Part shown: one piece after another, positions 1-9,789 of the stretch
Numbering within the stretch: position 1 is the first letter of the stretch
Layout: each line of letters opens with the position of its first letter
Assembly (NCBI RefSeq): GCF_963678635.1
Contig: NC_087064.1
Coordinates: 40,827,165-40,891,164 of the forward strand
Length of the DNA stretch: 64,000 bases
Direction: 5' to 3'
Source: Symsagittifera roscoffensis
Taxonomy: Eukaryota; Xenacoelomorpha; Acoela; Convolutidae
Position numbers and translations under genes: made by a program
The notes under the pieces: generated by a model
What the model saw: the letters and a program-made list of their open reading frames with translations, nothing else
Database searches by the model: none
Told to the model about the DNA's origin: nothing

Positions 1-2795
1 GCCCATAAATTCTTTCCATTATCGCACAGCTCGCCCACGAAGAATTGTTTTAGCAATAAACTTTAAATTTTAACTCTCACTGATAGCAACTCTAACCAGT
101 TTTCACAGGTTTTAAACTTTCCTTTCACCCGGTTGGAAGGAACTATATAGTAAACTACAATAACCAACTTAGCTTACTAACGTCACAAAACGACGAACTA
201 ATAGCATGACTAAGAAAGAAAAGCCCGCGGTACCCAAACCAGACTAAAACCAGATTAAAACTGGATAAATTATTCTTTTGAAGACTTTTTCAAGTCTTAC
301 CACAGTGAAATCAAAAACACAAAACAAGTAGAAAGACCAAACTAGACCAAAAGATTTTTAAGGAAAGGACACAACCAAAACAAAAAGAGAAAAAAAACAA
401 GTAATGAAAACGAAACAAATGGTTGAACACATAAAGGGACTCTACACAAAGATACCTCAAAATTATACCCTACTCTTGGCCTCACCAACCAGAGAGACGT
501 CCTGAGCATGCTCTATAGCCGGCCTAACCCACCGCGCTATATCACGCTTTGTGCCCACACTCTATTTTTGCCAAGAGTTGCTCTAGTTTGAGCGACTCTT
601 TAAAAATAACCAAACTATTAAAAAAAAGTTTTGCGACAATATTAATAAGATATCATAACTAAAACTAAAGTTAACAAAAAAGTTCATATATGTAAAAGAT
701 AAATTCAGTATGTATAGACTTCGTAAAGCCCAAAAGACGAGCAGCAAAGGAGACGACAATCCAATCACATTCCAACTTCGGAATGGCAAATCTATTTAAT
801 TTGCTGTCTAAAGTCACTACCTCAAAGGATTTAAAGTATGGATTCAACATCGCAGCAAAGAAAAACCAATGAATCAGAACAATGGCCATCTCGATGTTCA
901 ATACACGTACAGATCGTAGTCACTTGGCACTTCGCACGGAAAAGTCAAACTTCACCCTGCACGCAATCTCGTTCCAATCTTTACGACTTCGATACATCAT
1001 TGCATCGATCAGAAATCTTGACAAAATCACACAAGACTACCACGATCAACGAGACCCATCTACAAACACGAACATGACAATCTTCTACCGTCAAACACCA
1101 ACAGTCACACTTCTTCTTCCCCCGAGAAATCAATGCTCGCAACTTCTAAAAGAACCTACATCACTTGTCCTTTACTACATTAAAACAATAAAAACTAAAA
1201 ATTCTAAGCCCCAGTTGAGTGGAATTAGTTGTAAACAGGATTTAAGTACAGGAGACAACAAACTTGTATAAATCTCTAATTCTATAAAACATTCTAAACT
1301 AACCAATCATATTCCATAACTAACATTTACACTTATTTGTAAGTGCTGAAACTAGTTGTAGTTTCAGCACCAGAACAATTTGAATAAGTTAGTTATCTGA
1401 AACTTGAGCCAAAGGAGTACAACTGTCTTCTAAATTATATTCGAAATGTTCTGGTGCTGAAACTACAAGTAGTTTCAGCACTACAAATAATTGTCAAAAT
1501 TAGTTATGGATCATGATTGGTCAGTAAGGAATATTTTATAGAGATAGTTTTATCAAGAATATAATTGGTTATAAGCACTAGTTTTAAACTGGTTCCACCC
1601 TTTTGAGGTTTAGAGAAATTTTAGTTTTCAAACTGTTTATTGTAGTGAAGGGTGGATGGAGAGACTTCCTGATTTTTAGGAGTCTTTTTCTTCTGCGTGA
1701 AGCAAGAAGAGATGTAGTTGTCAAAGTAGATAGAAGAAGGGCAGTTGTTTGTGTTGCAGAAGTGGGGCTCGTTTTATCCTATATCGTCTTGAGTGATCGT
1801 GTCAAGATTTCAGATTGATGCAATGATGTGTTGATTTCGTTAAGCTAGAGCGAGACTACTTGCAAGATATAGTTTGACTTCTCTGTATGGAGCGCTAAGT
1901 GACAAGGATATGCACGTGAAGTCCACATTGAGCTGGTCATTGTTCTTCTTCAATGCGTACCTTTGCTTCGATGTTGGGTCCATACTTTAAATCCTTGGGG
2001 GTTGTGACTACGGCAACAAACCAATAGATTTTCTTTTCGGAGTTTTCATCAACCTTTGCTGCTCGTTCCATTTGCTCTAAGAAAATTTTTACATTGCATT
2101 TGATATCTATATTTTGTTTAGTGTGATCACTTTAAGTTTTGATATTTATTAATTGTTTTCGCAGTAGCCTTTTTTTTAGTTTCGGTTATTTCAAAGAGTC
2201 GCGCACCCTAGAGCAACTCTCGTCAAAAAGCGAGTTTGGGTCATGAGCATGGTGTAGCCCGGTGGGTTGAGCCGGCTATAGAACAGGCTCGGGACGTCCT
2301 ACTGGGTGGTGAGGCCAGTTGAGGGAGTATATTTTAAACGTTTCTTCGAGCAGAGTTTTTTTTGTGTGTTCAAGTTTTTTGTTCTTTTTTTCATCAAGCG
2401 TTTTCTCTTTTTTGTCTTTGGTCGTGTCCTTCTTTCAAAAACAGGTTGTTGTGTTTTAGATGTTTTTTTGACAGTTTGGTGTATTAGGCGACTTCCGTAA
2501 AACTTGAAAGTGGGTTTTAAAAGGATAAATTATCCAGTTCAGATCTGGGTTAAATCTGGTCTACCATGGGATATTCTTATACATGCTGTTGGTTTTGTGT
2601 GTTGGTAAGCTGCGTTGATTAGCTTAAGCTTACTTACAATTCCTTCCACCCGGGCTAAGGGAAAATTTAAAACGCGTGAAAACAAGTTAGAATTGTTATC
2701 AAATAGAGTTGAAACTTGAAACTCATTTATTAAACACTTCTTTGTGGGCTAGTTACTCAATTTTGGTGGACAAAATGCATGAAAGGTGGGCGAGT
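1..2795. repeat. Giant imperfect palindrome (fold-back element), left end cut by the window
   Basis: The first 1.4 kb is, in reverse complement, an imperfect copy of the next 1.4 kb. Matching pairs include 480-640 with 2185-2340, 833-848 with 1973-1988, and 110-150 with about 2640-2680. The pairs converge on a centre near 1400-1415. Two short perfect hairpins flank the centre (about 1343-1370 and 1452-1479), both built on GTGCTGAAACT and its complement. By eye the arms are roughly 75% identical. The two open frames inside (882-1271, 1603-1818) resemble no protein I know and have no coding character. A fold-back transposon or a very large non-autonomous inverted-repeat element fits best. No flanking duplication can be checked because the left edge is outside the window. 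Confidence 0.75.
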
Positions 2796-3036
2796 AAATG
2801 AAAATTTATTGAAAATTACAAAAGAAGCACACATAAAAAGGTTCGCTATCTTAATGTATTTGCAATAATAATTTACTGCTCCGCTTTTTTGAACTTTTCT
2901 ACAGAGTTATTAATTTAATGCATTTTTTTCTTAAATTTACTGCACTTGGATATTTTAGTTTCATTGTTAGAATGAAGTTTTAAAAATTTAAAGTGACTTG
3001 TGATTTTTCATAGCTGGATTTTTTTCTTCTACATAA

Positions 3037-3546
3037 ATGACTCCTGAAATCTAAGAAAGTTATGTGAAAAACAGGTGTAATAATGGTGAGGGTCTTGTTT
3101 TATTTGTTAGTGATTATAGTAAATTTCTTACTTGCGAGGGCTCTGTTTCAGGAAAAAGTCCATAGGGGAAGTTAGTTTTGATTGATTTTGAATGTGTCAG
3201 ATGCTACTAAAAGCTTGACAAGCGTGTCGATTACGTTTTTAGTGCGAAGCAGAAGCCAAAGAAAATCAAGCGCTTTGATGATGCTTACTTCTTCGATAAG
3301 TATTGACAACTCATGATTCGTGTTTTGGGTTTGGTTCTAAAGCTTGTTATTGAATTTAGTCTTTTGAGTGAGTTGGAGCAGGTTTATTTCAGTGGGCTGC
3401 ATATATTTGTGGGGAAATGTGAGTGAGCGAGCTTTGTCAATTGGGAAGTTGTTGGTCAGTGGGCAAAACATCGTCTGTCGGACGGGATCATAATTACGGA
3501 GGATGCCGTGCAAGTTAGTAGATTTGATGCAATACTTGAAACCTAA
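3037..3546 (+). pseudogene. Frame-preserved reading frame with five internal stops, unknown protein
   Basis: From the ATG at 3037 one frame runs 169 codons to TAA at 3544-3546 without a frameshift but with stops at 3052-3054, 3163-3165, 3208-3210, 3304-3306 and 3424-3426. The stretches between stops look protein-like: a lysine-rich then aspartate/aromatic-rich patch at 3241-3303, a hydrophobic stretch at 3310-3360, and a mixed charged end. I recognise no family. The observed stop number is only moderately below chance for this base composition, so coding origin is unproven. It lies 110 bp left of the Polinton and could be an older host or retroelement remnant. Confidence 0.25.
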
Positions 3547-3656
3547 AAAATGTGGTGAAGTGTACGTTGAGTTAATTTACATAAAACGACGATAGGGGTT
3601 ACGGGCTGGTGAGTTGGTTATATAAGATTTTTGTAAATATTATTAATATGTGTATG

Positions 3657-3662
3657 TGTGAG
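3657..3662. other. Target site duplication TGTGAG, left copy
   Basis: TGTGAG directly precedes the first base of the left terminal repeat and is found again at 22067-22072 directly after the right one. Six-base target duplications are characteristic of Polinton/Maverick integration by the retroviral-type integrase. Confidence 0.9.
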
Positions 3663-4049
3663 AGTAGTATAGCTAATTTACACTGGGATCGGGGGGGGGG
3701 GGGTGATCCTTACAGGGATCATTGGGTATTGAGATCCCAATGTAAATTTTTGAGATCCCATGTAAAAGTACTGATCCCATGTAAAATTTGTTATGATCCC
3801 AAATAAGGATCCCACAAATTTGATCCCAATGTATAATTTTTTAAACCAATGATCCTGAATGTAAATTTTTGTTAGGTTGATAACTAAATCGTCCAAATGC
3901 CCAGACGGTGTATTTAGTTCTTTTTGTTCATGCACCAAATTGGAGTGGTATATAAAGTGGTTATAGCGATTAGTTTCATGCATGGTATATGAAAGACGCT
4001 TTTTTTCTGCACCGAATATGTTTGGAAGATATGTATAGAATCAGCTTGA
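3663..4049 (+). repeat. Left terminal inverted repeat of the Polinton
   Basis: This matches the reverse complement of 21685-22066 at more than 90% identity by eye. It starts AGTAGTATAG, has a run of 13 G at 3691-3703 (8 in the right repeat), and contains several GATCCCA(A)TGTAAA-like subrepeats in both orientations between about 3690 and 3850. Open frames across it (3678-3983 on the minus strand) are simply the repeat sequence and recur in the right copy. Confidence 0.95.
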
Positions 4050-4523
4050 CTTTTATTCGAATAATATGAATAGTGCTATATTTTTAAGTATTCTATTTAG
4101 CAAATTAAACTGTTTTGATAAATCCAAAGTGGGCTAAATGGTTTTGAGCCTACATTGTAATTCGATACTTGATTAATACTCTAATTAACAAAAAAAAATG
4201 GAAAAAAAATCAATTAAAGCAAATGAATAAAAAATACAAATGTTGAAAAGAAAATTGTTAAATAATGAGAAGGCATATGAAATAGGAAACGTTTCAAAAT
4301 AGAATCATTATTGTTAAGGAAATCAGAAGCTTAATTTCATTGACAAGTTGATTGAAATGTATACGAAAACAGTCATGTAGAACTAAATAATAGTTTAATG
4401 AAAAAGCATATGGGTTAGGAAAGATTCGAGTATTGTGCATGTTTGATCCGTTTTTGTATAGAAATATTGTCTAAACTTGTACCTAATTGTTACTATAAAA
4501 TTGAAGTGGAACAAAATTTCCTG

Positions 4524-4596
4524 GGGTCCGAGTAGAGGAAAACGCATGGCGCTCGACTCTCAGCTTAAAGGCGGCGTTTCGAAACCCGTCCGGAAA
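4524..4596 (+). other. tRNA-like sequence with A- and B-box resemblance (tRNA pseudogene or SINE head)
   Basis: GGTCCGAGTAG near 4525 resembles a Pol III A box, and GTTTCGAAACC at 4576-4586 closely resembles a B box and TψC arm. Their spacing of about 45-50 bp suits a tRNA. The stretch between (GGCGCTCGACTCTCAGCTTA) looks like the D-arm to anticodon-arm part of a leucine/serine-class tRNA. Acceptor and T stems do not pair cleanly, so I call it degenerate. The remainder of the 4050-4793 interval shows no gene. Confidence 0.35.
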
Positions 4597-4793
4597 ATGT
4601 ACTGAAAGGAGGCAACAGTTGCTGGTATTCTGATATCCCCCCATAGATCGATTTCGTATTTTTTTTGATAGTAATCTAACTTCTCAGATTATTGCTATTA
4701 ATTTAACAATTGAGTAAACATGTCAATTACTAAAAAATGTAATGTTTAAAATGAAATTGAAAAGTGTACAAAACAGCCATATAAAATAGTTAG

Positions 4794-5240
4794 TTAATGA
4801 GAAAGCATGTGAGTTAAAAAACGTTTCAAAACATGATCATTTATGTAAACAAAAACAGAAGCATCACCATTAAAGTTTTTATCATAAGTCAAATGTGCAA
4901 TATAAATACAAAAAGAACCGCACATGGTAGAGTTTGAGTCTTGCATGGGATAATTTGTCATTATTTCAGTGACCTGATGAAATTTCTCATTCAATCGTTT
5001 AAACAGATTGGTGTACTGCCAAAGAGGAAGACCGAGAGGATCAGCAAAATATAAAATATTTTTTCTGATGCAAATCACAATCCAATGTGTCCCCGGAGAA
5101 TCTGATTTTGAAGTGTTCACAATCATAAAGATGTTGTTTGGGATGTGAGGTGGAAAATTATCCGCTGCAAATACTCCAAGAAACTTATATTTCAGATGTT
5201 TACAGTTCTGAATGAGATCCTGTAACTGGATTTCATCCAT
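4794..5240 (-). CDS. PRO: Adenain-like cysteine protease (Polinton PRO)
   Basis: The 148-residue protein has the catalytic layout of the adenovirus-type (Ulp1-like) maturation proteases: His52 in GTHW, Asp67 in the ADPLG turn, Gln100, and the nucleophile Cys107 in MCGSFC. In Polintons and adenoviruses this enzyme cleaves capsid and core precursors during virion maturation. It is shorter than adenain (about 200 residues), mainly at the C-terminus, where it ends shortly after the last helix. It starts with ATG, has no internal stop, and lies 45 bp downstream of the capsid gene on the same strand, the common Polinton order. It is one of the few core genes here without visible damage. Confidence 0.88.
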   Translation of the reverse strand: MDEIQLQDLIQNCKHLKYKFLGVFAADNFPPHIPNNIFMIVNTSKSDSPGTHWIVICIRKNILYFADPLGLPLWQYTNLFKRLNEKFHQVTEIMTNYPMQDSNSTMCGSFCIYIAHLTYDKNFNGDASVFVYINDHVLKRFLTHMLSH

Positions 5241-5285
5241 TTTCAGACAGTCGAAATTGGAAGGACGTTCTTTGTAACTTTACGG

Positions 5286-6458
5286 TCAGATGTAATAAAT
5301 ACATTCGGTGAGCGTATACCCCAAACAAAAATTTCCAGGTTTGCTGTCAAAGCGTTTGAGAATTGAAGATCGAGTGAAACTGAGCAGAGTGATTCCCAGC
5401 CCGCAGTGCAACAAACCTAGCGCTGATAGTGTGTTAAAGAAGAGACGTTTATGATCTTGTGTACTGATTGGTGTACTAGCTATTGGTAAACCGTTCCGTC
5501 TCAAGGTAACTTGCTCCAATCCAAACTTTTGATAATGAAAAGGGTTCGTTCGGTTTGTTCCTAGAAATGCATTATTTGTGTTCAATGCTATTATTATTTG
5601 TCTAACCGGTTCACGAGCAAAAATAACTTCCTGTTGCCAGCTGCGCTGACCAGCTGTTGCAAGAAATGTTTTTGTAATTTCTTCTTGATATGGGTAGTTC
5701 GCAGGAGTTTTGAGCAAAGTTGATTCCATGGCAGAGAGAACATGGTCGGTCACAGTCATTTTTCTAACATAGAGGATCGCTTCGAGTATTTGCAGCTTGT
5801 AATGCTTGGCAGCATCTTCAGATATGATGAGAAAGTCTTCATGCGAACGTCTGTAGGAAAGTCTGAGGGTGACACCGCTCAAAAAATGCTTGTCACAAGT
5901 GAAAAAATCAACTCCAGCGGGTCCATAGAACCAATTTTCCCTCGATTCACGGACCAGTTCTCGTTGAGATGTGAAATCAGCTGCATCTATTGCAGCGGGA
6001 TTGTTTTCAAAACGATATCCCTGACACTTAAGCCATGAGTCCTTGGCTCCTTTGCTGTTAGAAAATTCTGTTCCAATAAAGCTTTTATGCGCAAAATTAC
6101 TATTGGCATTTGAAACTTTGAGTCCATTAGCAGAGAGGGTACAATCAGAGAAAAGGGAATACAGGGAGTCGTTTACGAGGAACGGTGAATCAGACCCAGT
6201 AGGATCAGTGTTGTCGTATCGCAGATCAGCTCCATTTGATTGCGTTACTTTGCATCGTATTTCGAAATAAATTTTTTGCAGGTAAACAAAATAATTACGG
6301 TCACCGGTGATTTCAAATTCAAGCATTGGTCTATTAGGTGAATAGACAGGTCCAATTTTTTGATCAAAAGCGTTTTCAAAAGTAATCAAAAGAGGTTGTT
6401 TTTCAAACAAATCCAAAGAGCTATGGGTAGCTTCATTGGGTAACAAATTAGCGATCAT
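5286..6458 (-). CDS. Polinton major capsid protein (double jelly-roll type)
   Basis: This 390-residue protein resembles the widespread Polinton capsid family often annotated after C. elegans F54H12.2: an N-terminal SSLDLF motif, a conserved LEFEI..DRNYFVYLQK segment (about 46-67), a SLYSLFSDC..SANG region (about 97-114), a central FFTCDKHFLSGVTLRLSYRR block (about 186-205), and LYVRKM after it. These make the hexon-like shell. The ATG overlaps the stop of the upstream basic core gene (6448-6458), suggesting tight coupling. The last 40 or so residues depart from the family pattern, so a late deletion or frameshift may have replaced the final strands. No internal stop is present. Confidence 0.85.
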   Translation of the reverse strand: MIANLLPNEATHSSLDLFEKQPLLITFENAFDQKIGPVYSPNRPMLEFEITGDRNYFVYLQKIYFEIRCKVTQSNGADLRYDNTDPTGSDSPFLVNDSLYSLFSDCTLSANGLKVSNANSNFAHKSFIGTEFSNSKGAKDSWLKCQGYRFENNPAAIDAADFTSQRELVRESRENWFYGPAGVDFFTCDKHFLSGVTLRLSYRRSHEDFLIISEDAAKHYKLQILEAILYVRKMTVTDHVLSAMESTLLKTPANYPYQEEITKTFLATAGQRSWQQEVIFAREPVRQIIIALNTNNAFLGTNRTNPFHYQKFGLEQVTLRRNGLPIASTPISTQDHKRLFFNTLSALGLLHCGLGITLLSFTRSSILKRFDSKPGNFCLGYTLTECIYYI

Positions 6459-6867
6459 TTTTTATGTTTGAGAAAAAATCTGCTCGACTTCTCACTGGTC
6501 TGGTTTTTCTTCGAATGGTTGTTTTTCTTTTTCGAGTCCCTACTGACCTTCTTCTTCGTAATCTATTCATTGGTGTCTTTCGACGACGTCTACCCCTGCC
6601 GAGTTGTTTTCTTGCAGTTTTTGTGACAGTGTTCTTCAATGCTTGTTTAGGAGAATTCTTTTTCATAGCGACATCAATCAGTTCTGGCGCTGCACTCATC
6701 AAAAGTTCTCTGCCCAGTTTTTTCGCAGCCGGTAGAATAACCCGTCGTGCAAACGGTATAGCAACACGACCAATACCAGCAGCCAAAGCGCCAAATCCAC
6801 TGCCGCGTTGTCGGTAGTGTCCAGAGAAATGAGGAAGTGAAGCTTGCTTTGCATAATATTGTTCTAT
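6448..6867 (-). pseudogene. Small basic core protein of the Polinton (adenovirus pX/pVI-like), start codon lost
   Basis: The frame opens right after the TGA of the minor capsid gene and encodes a tyrosine pair, a glycine-rich stretch with YRQRGSGFGALAAG, an amphipathic segment, and a C-terminus very rich in arginine and lysine (RGRRRRK, RRRRSVG, RRKTRPVRSR). Conserved short Polinton proteins of this kind resemble adenovirus core/cement proteins that bind DNA or the inner capsid. The codon at the expected initiator (6865-6867, just before Glu-Gln-Tyr-Tyr) is ATA, not ATG, and no in-frame ATG lies between the upstream stop and the conserved motif. From ATA the protein would be 139 residues. The annotation-friendly TTG at 6784-6786 falls inside the conserved motif and is not a credible start. 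Confidence 0.75.
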
Positions 6868-6873
6868 TGGTTT

Positions 6874-7748
6874 TCAATCAAAGCGCTTGAATTTTAGAGT
6901 CAACACAACTTTACCAGTTCCTGCAAAGGGCACTAGTCTTCCAGTTTCTGTGCGCAACTGTACCGATATTGATTGTACAGATGAAGTGAATAATTTTTTG
7001 TAGTCTAACTTAGTGAAGTTTTTTCGATGATTAGGTTCAATGCTGCAGGCACTACCGTTTTTGATGCGTCTATTTGAATCAATGACGCGTAACAATGGGG
7101 CCTTTGCATCACCATCAGTTTGGTATTGAATAATGTCAATATTGACAAAAATTAGACTTGTCCCACTTGATAAGTCATATGGGAAATGAGATTCGTACAG
7201 TTCGTTTCCCTCATAAGATGCATCGAAGGAGGGTATCATTTTGTAACCAATGTGATATTCACCGTTCTCATCAAGCTTTGCATTGTAGCCTAACAGACTG
7301 GGTATTTGGGGACTTGGGAATGAGATTCCTTCATTTGCGTTCATCCAAATGCTCATGCTTTTCGTGATTTCTTGAGGACTCGCATCAAAATGATTTTTGT
7401 CTTTGAGTTTTGTTTTTATCTCATTAATCAATTGTTTTATAAAAGTGTACTCTCCTGATTTGATTAAAACTTTTTAGCCATAGTAAGGTCTGGAAATTGT
7501 ATTCCGATTGCCAGCGTTGGATTTACTGGCTACTATTTCGGATGCTCTGAAGTACGTAAATTCCTCGTCAGTTTAATTTTGTTGTTTAATTTTGTTGGGA
7601 AAATTATTTCTGAGAGAGCAACTCTCCAATCTCCGTCTAAAGCTATTTCTTCTTTACAAAAATTTCTAAAACTGGCCAAAGTGTTGTCTGGGAAATAATC
7701 CATTGATGCTGTTGAAATCAAATGTACAGTAAACTCATCACTGCCCAT
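6874..7748 (-). pseudogene. Polinton minor capsid protein (penton), one frameshift and one nonsense codon
   Basis: The N-terminal part (ATG at 7746-7748) carries FTVHLISTASMDYFPDNT and the tryptophan-containing DGDWRVALSEI block typical of the Polinton penton-like protein. The C-terminal part ends in the equally typical LRTETGRLVPFAGTGKV block. Between them the frame shifts once near 7575-7595 and meets an in-frame TAA at 7474-7476. The surrounding residues in the shifted frame still look like the family, so this is one gene of about 290 codons and not two. Its start overlaps the integrase stop (7738-7748). The protein would form the single jelly-roll vertex capsomer. Confidence 0.8.
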
Positions 7749-8710
7749 TTTCGTTATAATCAGCTTTGTTTCCAATTAAACTAAGTTCTTTTTCATAAAA
7801 TTTTCCGTTGATTTCTTCTTTTTCCGCATCAATTAAACTGTATGTTGGAGGGTTTATAGTAGGAATGGCAACTATTTCAAAAACTTCGTCTGTAAAAATC
7901 TGCTTGTAACCTTTTCTAAAAGGCAAGTCAGTTTTCGCTATTCGCACATAGTCACCAACATTTCTGTACCAACTTCGATGAACTGTTTGCAATTAATGAA
8001 ACTGAAGCAGGTACATGTTTTCTTGTGACCTGGTTTGGAGCTAATTTTGTTACTCTATTAACGCGTGAGTTAATCGTTTGAACAAAACTTTGTAATTTGT
8101 CAATATAACTGTCAGTCCATTCAAACTCCAAGTACTTGTAGATAATACTTTTCAGCGATCGAATGTTTCTTTCGGCAAACGCTGATTTTTTTTCACTGTG
8201 AGTATTGTATTTGATGATTTCTCGTTTAATACATAACTTTTCGAACTCTCCTTTAAACTCGGTGCCTTTGTCAACCCAAACTTTTTTTGGTTGTTTTGTT
8301 TTAATCATTTTTTTGAAAGCTTCGGTTGTTTCTTTAGCATATTTGGTCTTCAGGGGTTCCACTCGTAAGTAGCGAGAGAGACAATCGACAGCAACTAACA
8401 AATATCGTACCCCTCGGTTATATTTAGTCAACTTATCTTTATAAGCCAAGTCAAGAGACCAAATTTTGTTGATATCGTTTACAATCACTTTTAGCCGAGG
8501 ATATGTTTTACGAAACAATCCATACTTTGTATGTGATGATTGAGATATCAGAAATTTTTAAACTTTTTTTGGTGAGAGCTGACTAGCATTTGTTAAATTT
8601 TTAACGCTCCCAAATGCAGCTGGACCTTTCGTGTAGAGTAATTTGAGTTTCTTTTCTTCACTGATAGTAGGATTTCCATTCTTTTGTTGATGTCGTCGCA
8701 AACGATTCAT
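7738..8710 (-). pseudogene. INT: Polinton integrase (retroviral DDE type), one nonsense codon and one frameshift
   Basis: The N-terminal part contains LYTKGPAAFGS, a motif typical of Polinton integrases. An in-frame TAA at 8558-8560 follows, then the catalytic core in the same frame: Asp in IWSLDL (about 8452), Asp in VWVDKGTEF (about 8272), and Glu in SAFAERN (about 8173), giving D-x59-D-x32-E. A frameshift at about 7975-7993 separates the core from the C-terminal SH3/chromo-like domain (NVGDYVRIAKTDLPFRKGY). The enzyme would join the linear element to host DNA with 6-bp staggering, consistent with the flanking duplication. The exact start is unclear: an ATG at 8708-8710 is in frame, but the conserved region begins near 8640. 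Confidence 0.88.
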
Positions 8711-9560
8711 TACTGCTTTCATAGTTTTTATCATCGTCGTCATCGTCGTCGTTGGTGGTGGGGAAAAATTCTATTTTTCTGGGTTTTTCTTTTGTCGGAT
8801 TGCTTGGTTCTGGGTTTGAAAGTTGTCGATCGAGTCTTCGAAGAGGAGGGTTTTGATCTCTTCGATTCCTCAGTTGTCGGGTTGTCGTCGGAGACAAAGT
8901 AGGAAGAAGTTGAGGGCTTAGCTGCTTCGCTCAAGATTCAGTTCTTTCAAAATTTGTGGATAAAATACAACCTCAAGTTTTTTTGTGTTTTGCTGTGTAT
9001 CGTACAAAAAAGATTCAATTTTAACGAGTGTTGGTTTTCCTTGAATTAGAACATATCCATCAACGTCTAAAGTCAGGGATTCAACTTTGAACAACTGCTT
9101 TAACACTATGTTTGCCCTTTCCAATTTATTAGCTTCCAATAGCTCTTGAATGGATTCCATAACTTTTCGAAACACTTCAGCGGTTTTTCCATTACTTTTT
9201 TCATCGTATTTTTTCTATTCTCTTTGAGCTTGTCTGCTGCAGTGAATTGTATGATTCAAAATTTTTTTCTGATTCATCATCACCATCACCACTGAAATTA
9301 GTAAATGCAGATAAATTTCTTCTGCGAAAATTTGGTACTACATTACTAGGGGTTAAAGGAATAGGAGATGTTGGGTTTAATGGTGGTGGAGAGTCACGGC
9401 TGATATTTCGTTCTCGAAATCGTTGTATGTAATTGAGTTGTGATGATTTGTCGTTAAATAATGGATTATGAAGGATTTGAGATTGTGGTGCAGTTTTTTC
9501 ATCTGGAGCATATGTTTTTCGAGGAATGAGGATGAATTCTTCAGCATACTTGCCTGAGGT
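8658..9560 (-). pseudogene. Uncharacterised conserved Polinton protein, broken into several frames
   Basis: Three protein-like stretches in different frames lie in order. The first (about 9260-9560, reading leftward) begins with an EEFILIPRKTY motif and passes through a proline- and arginine-rich linker into an acidic GDGDDESEKN patch. The second (8918-9211) is helical and ends ...FYPQILKELNLERSS. The third (8658-8897) is serine-rich with a poly-aspartate tract. Many Polintons have a protein of this architecture just ahead of the integrase, with a short N-terminal LVP/LIP motif and an acidic tail; its role is unknown. Frame changes lie near 9205-9215 and 8900-8920. No in-frame ATG precedes the first stretch. 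Confidence 0.45.
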
Positions 9561-9561
9561 T

Positions 9562-9789
9562 CTAGTTTTTCAGGTAAATGTAACACGATTCTCCGATTGA
9601 TTTAACCAGTGAAATATTGTTTGCCAAAATTTTTCGTTTTTCCCGAATACTAAACTTAGGGTCAACAATTTTTTCAAATGGTACTTTCTTACTCTCGATG
9701 AAACTTTTGTTGGCTGGAACATGTCCCAGAAAAACAATTACAAAACAATCGCAGAGAAATCTAATAAAATTTGAATCATCTCCTGTCAA
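9562..9789 (-). CDS. Short conserved Polinton protein of unknown function
   Basis: The protein of up to 75 residues has a cysteine/valine-rich start, a GHVPANK segment and a basic KFSIREKRKIL segment. This spacing (a helical segment, a G.VP motif, and a basic R..KR.IL segment) recurs in a small Polinton protein that usually sits next to the packaging ATPase. Function is unknown. The first codon available in this frame near the ATPase end is not a strong ATG, and the frame runs into the ATPase stop, so the start is uncertain. Confidence 0.45.
   Translation of the reverse strand: MTGDDSNFIRFLCDCFVIVFLGHVPANKSFIESKKVPFEKIVDPKFSIREKRKILANNISLVKSIGESCYIYLKN

Noticed and set aside
882-1271. 129-residue frame in the palindrome
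   Set aside because: No recognisable motif, and the mirror arm does not keep a corresponding frame.
3678-3983. 101-residue open frame in both Polinton ends (also 21751-22056)
   Set aside because: It is the terminal repeat itself. The GATCCC subrepeats generate it, and it has no protein character.
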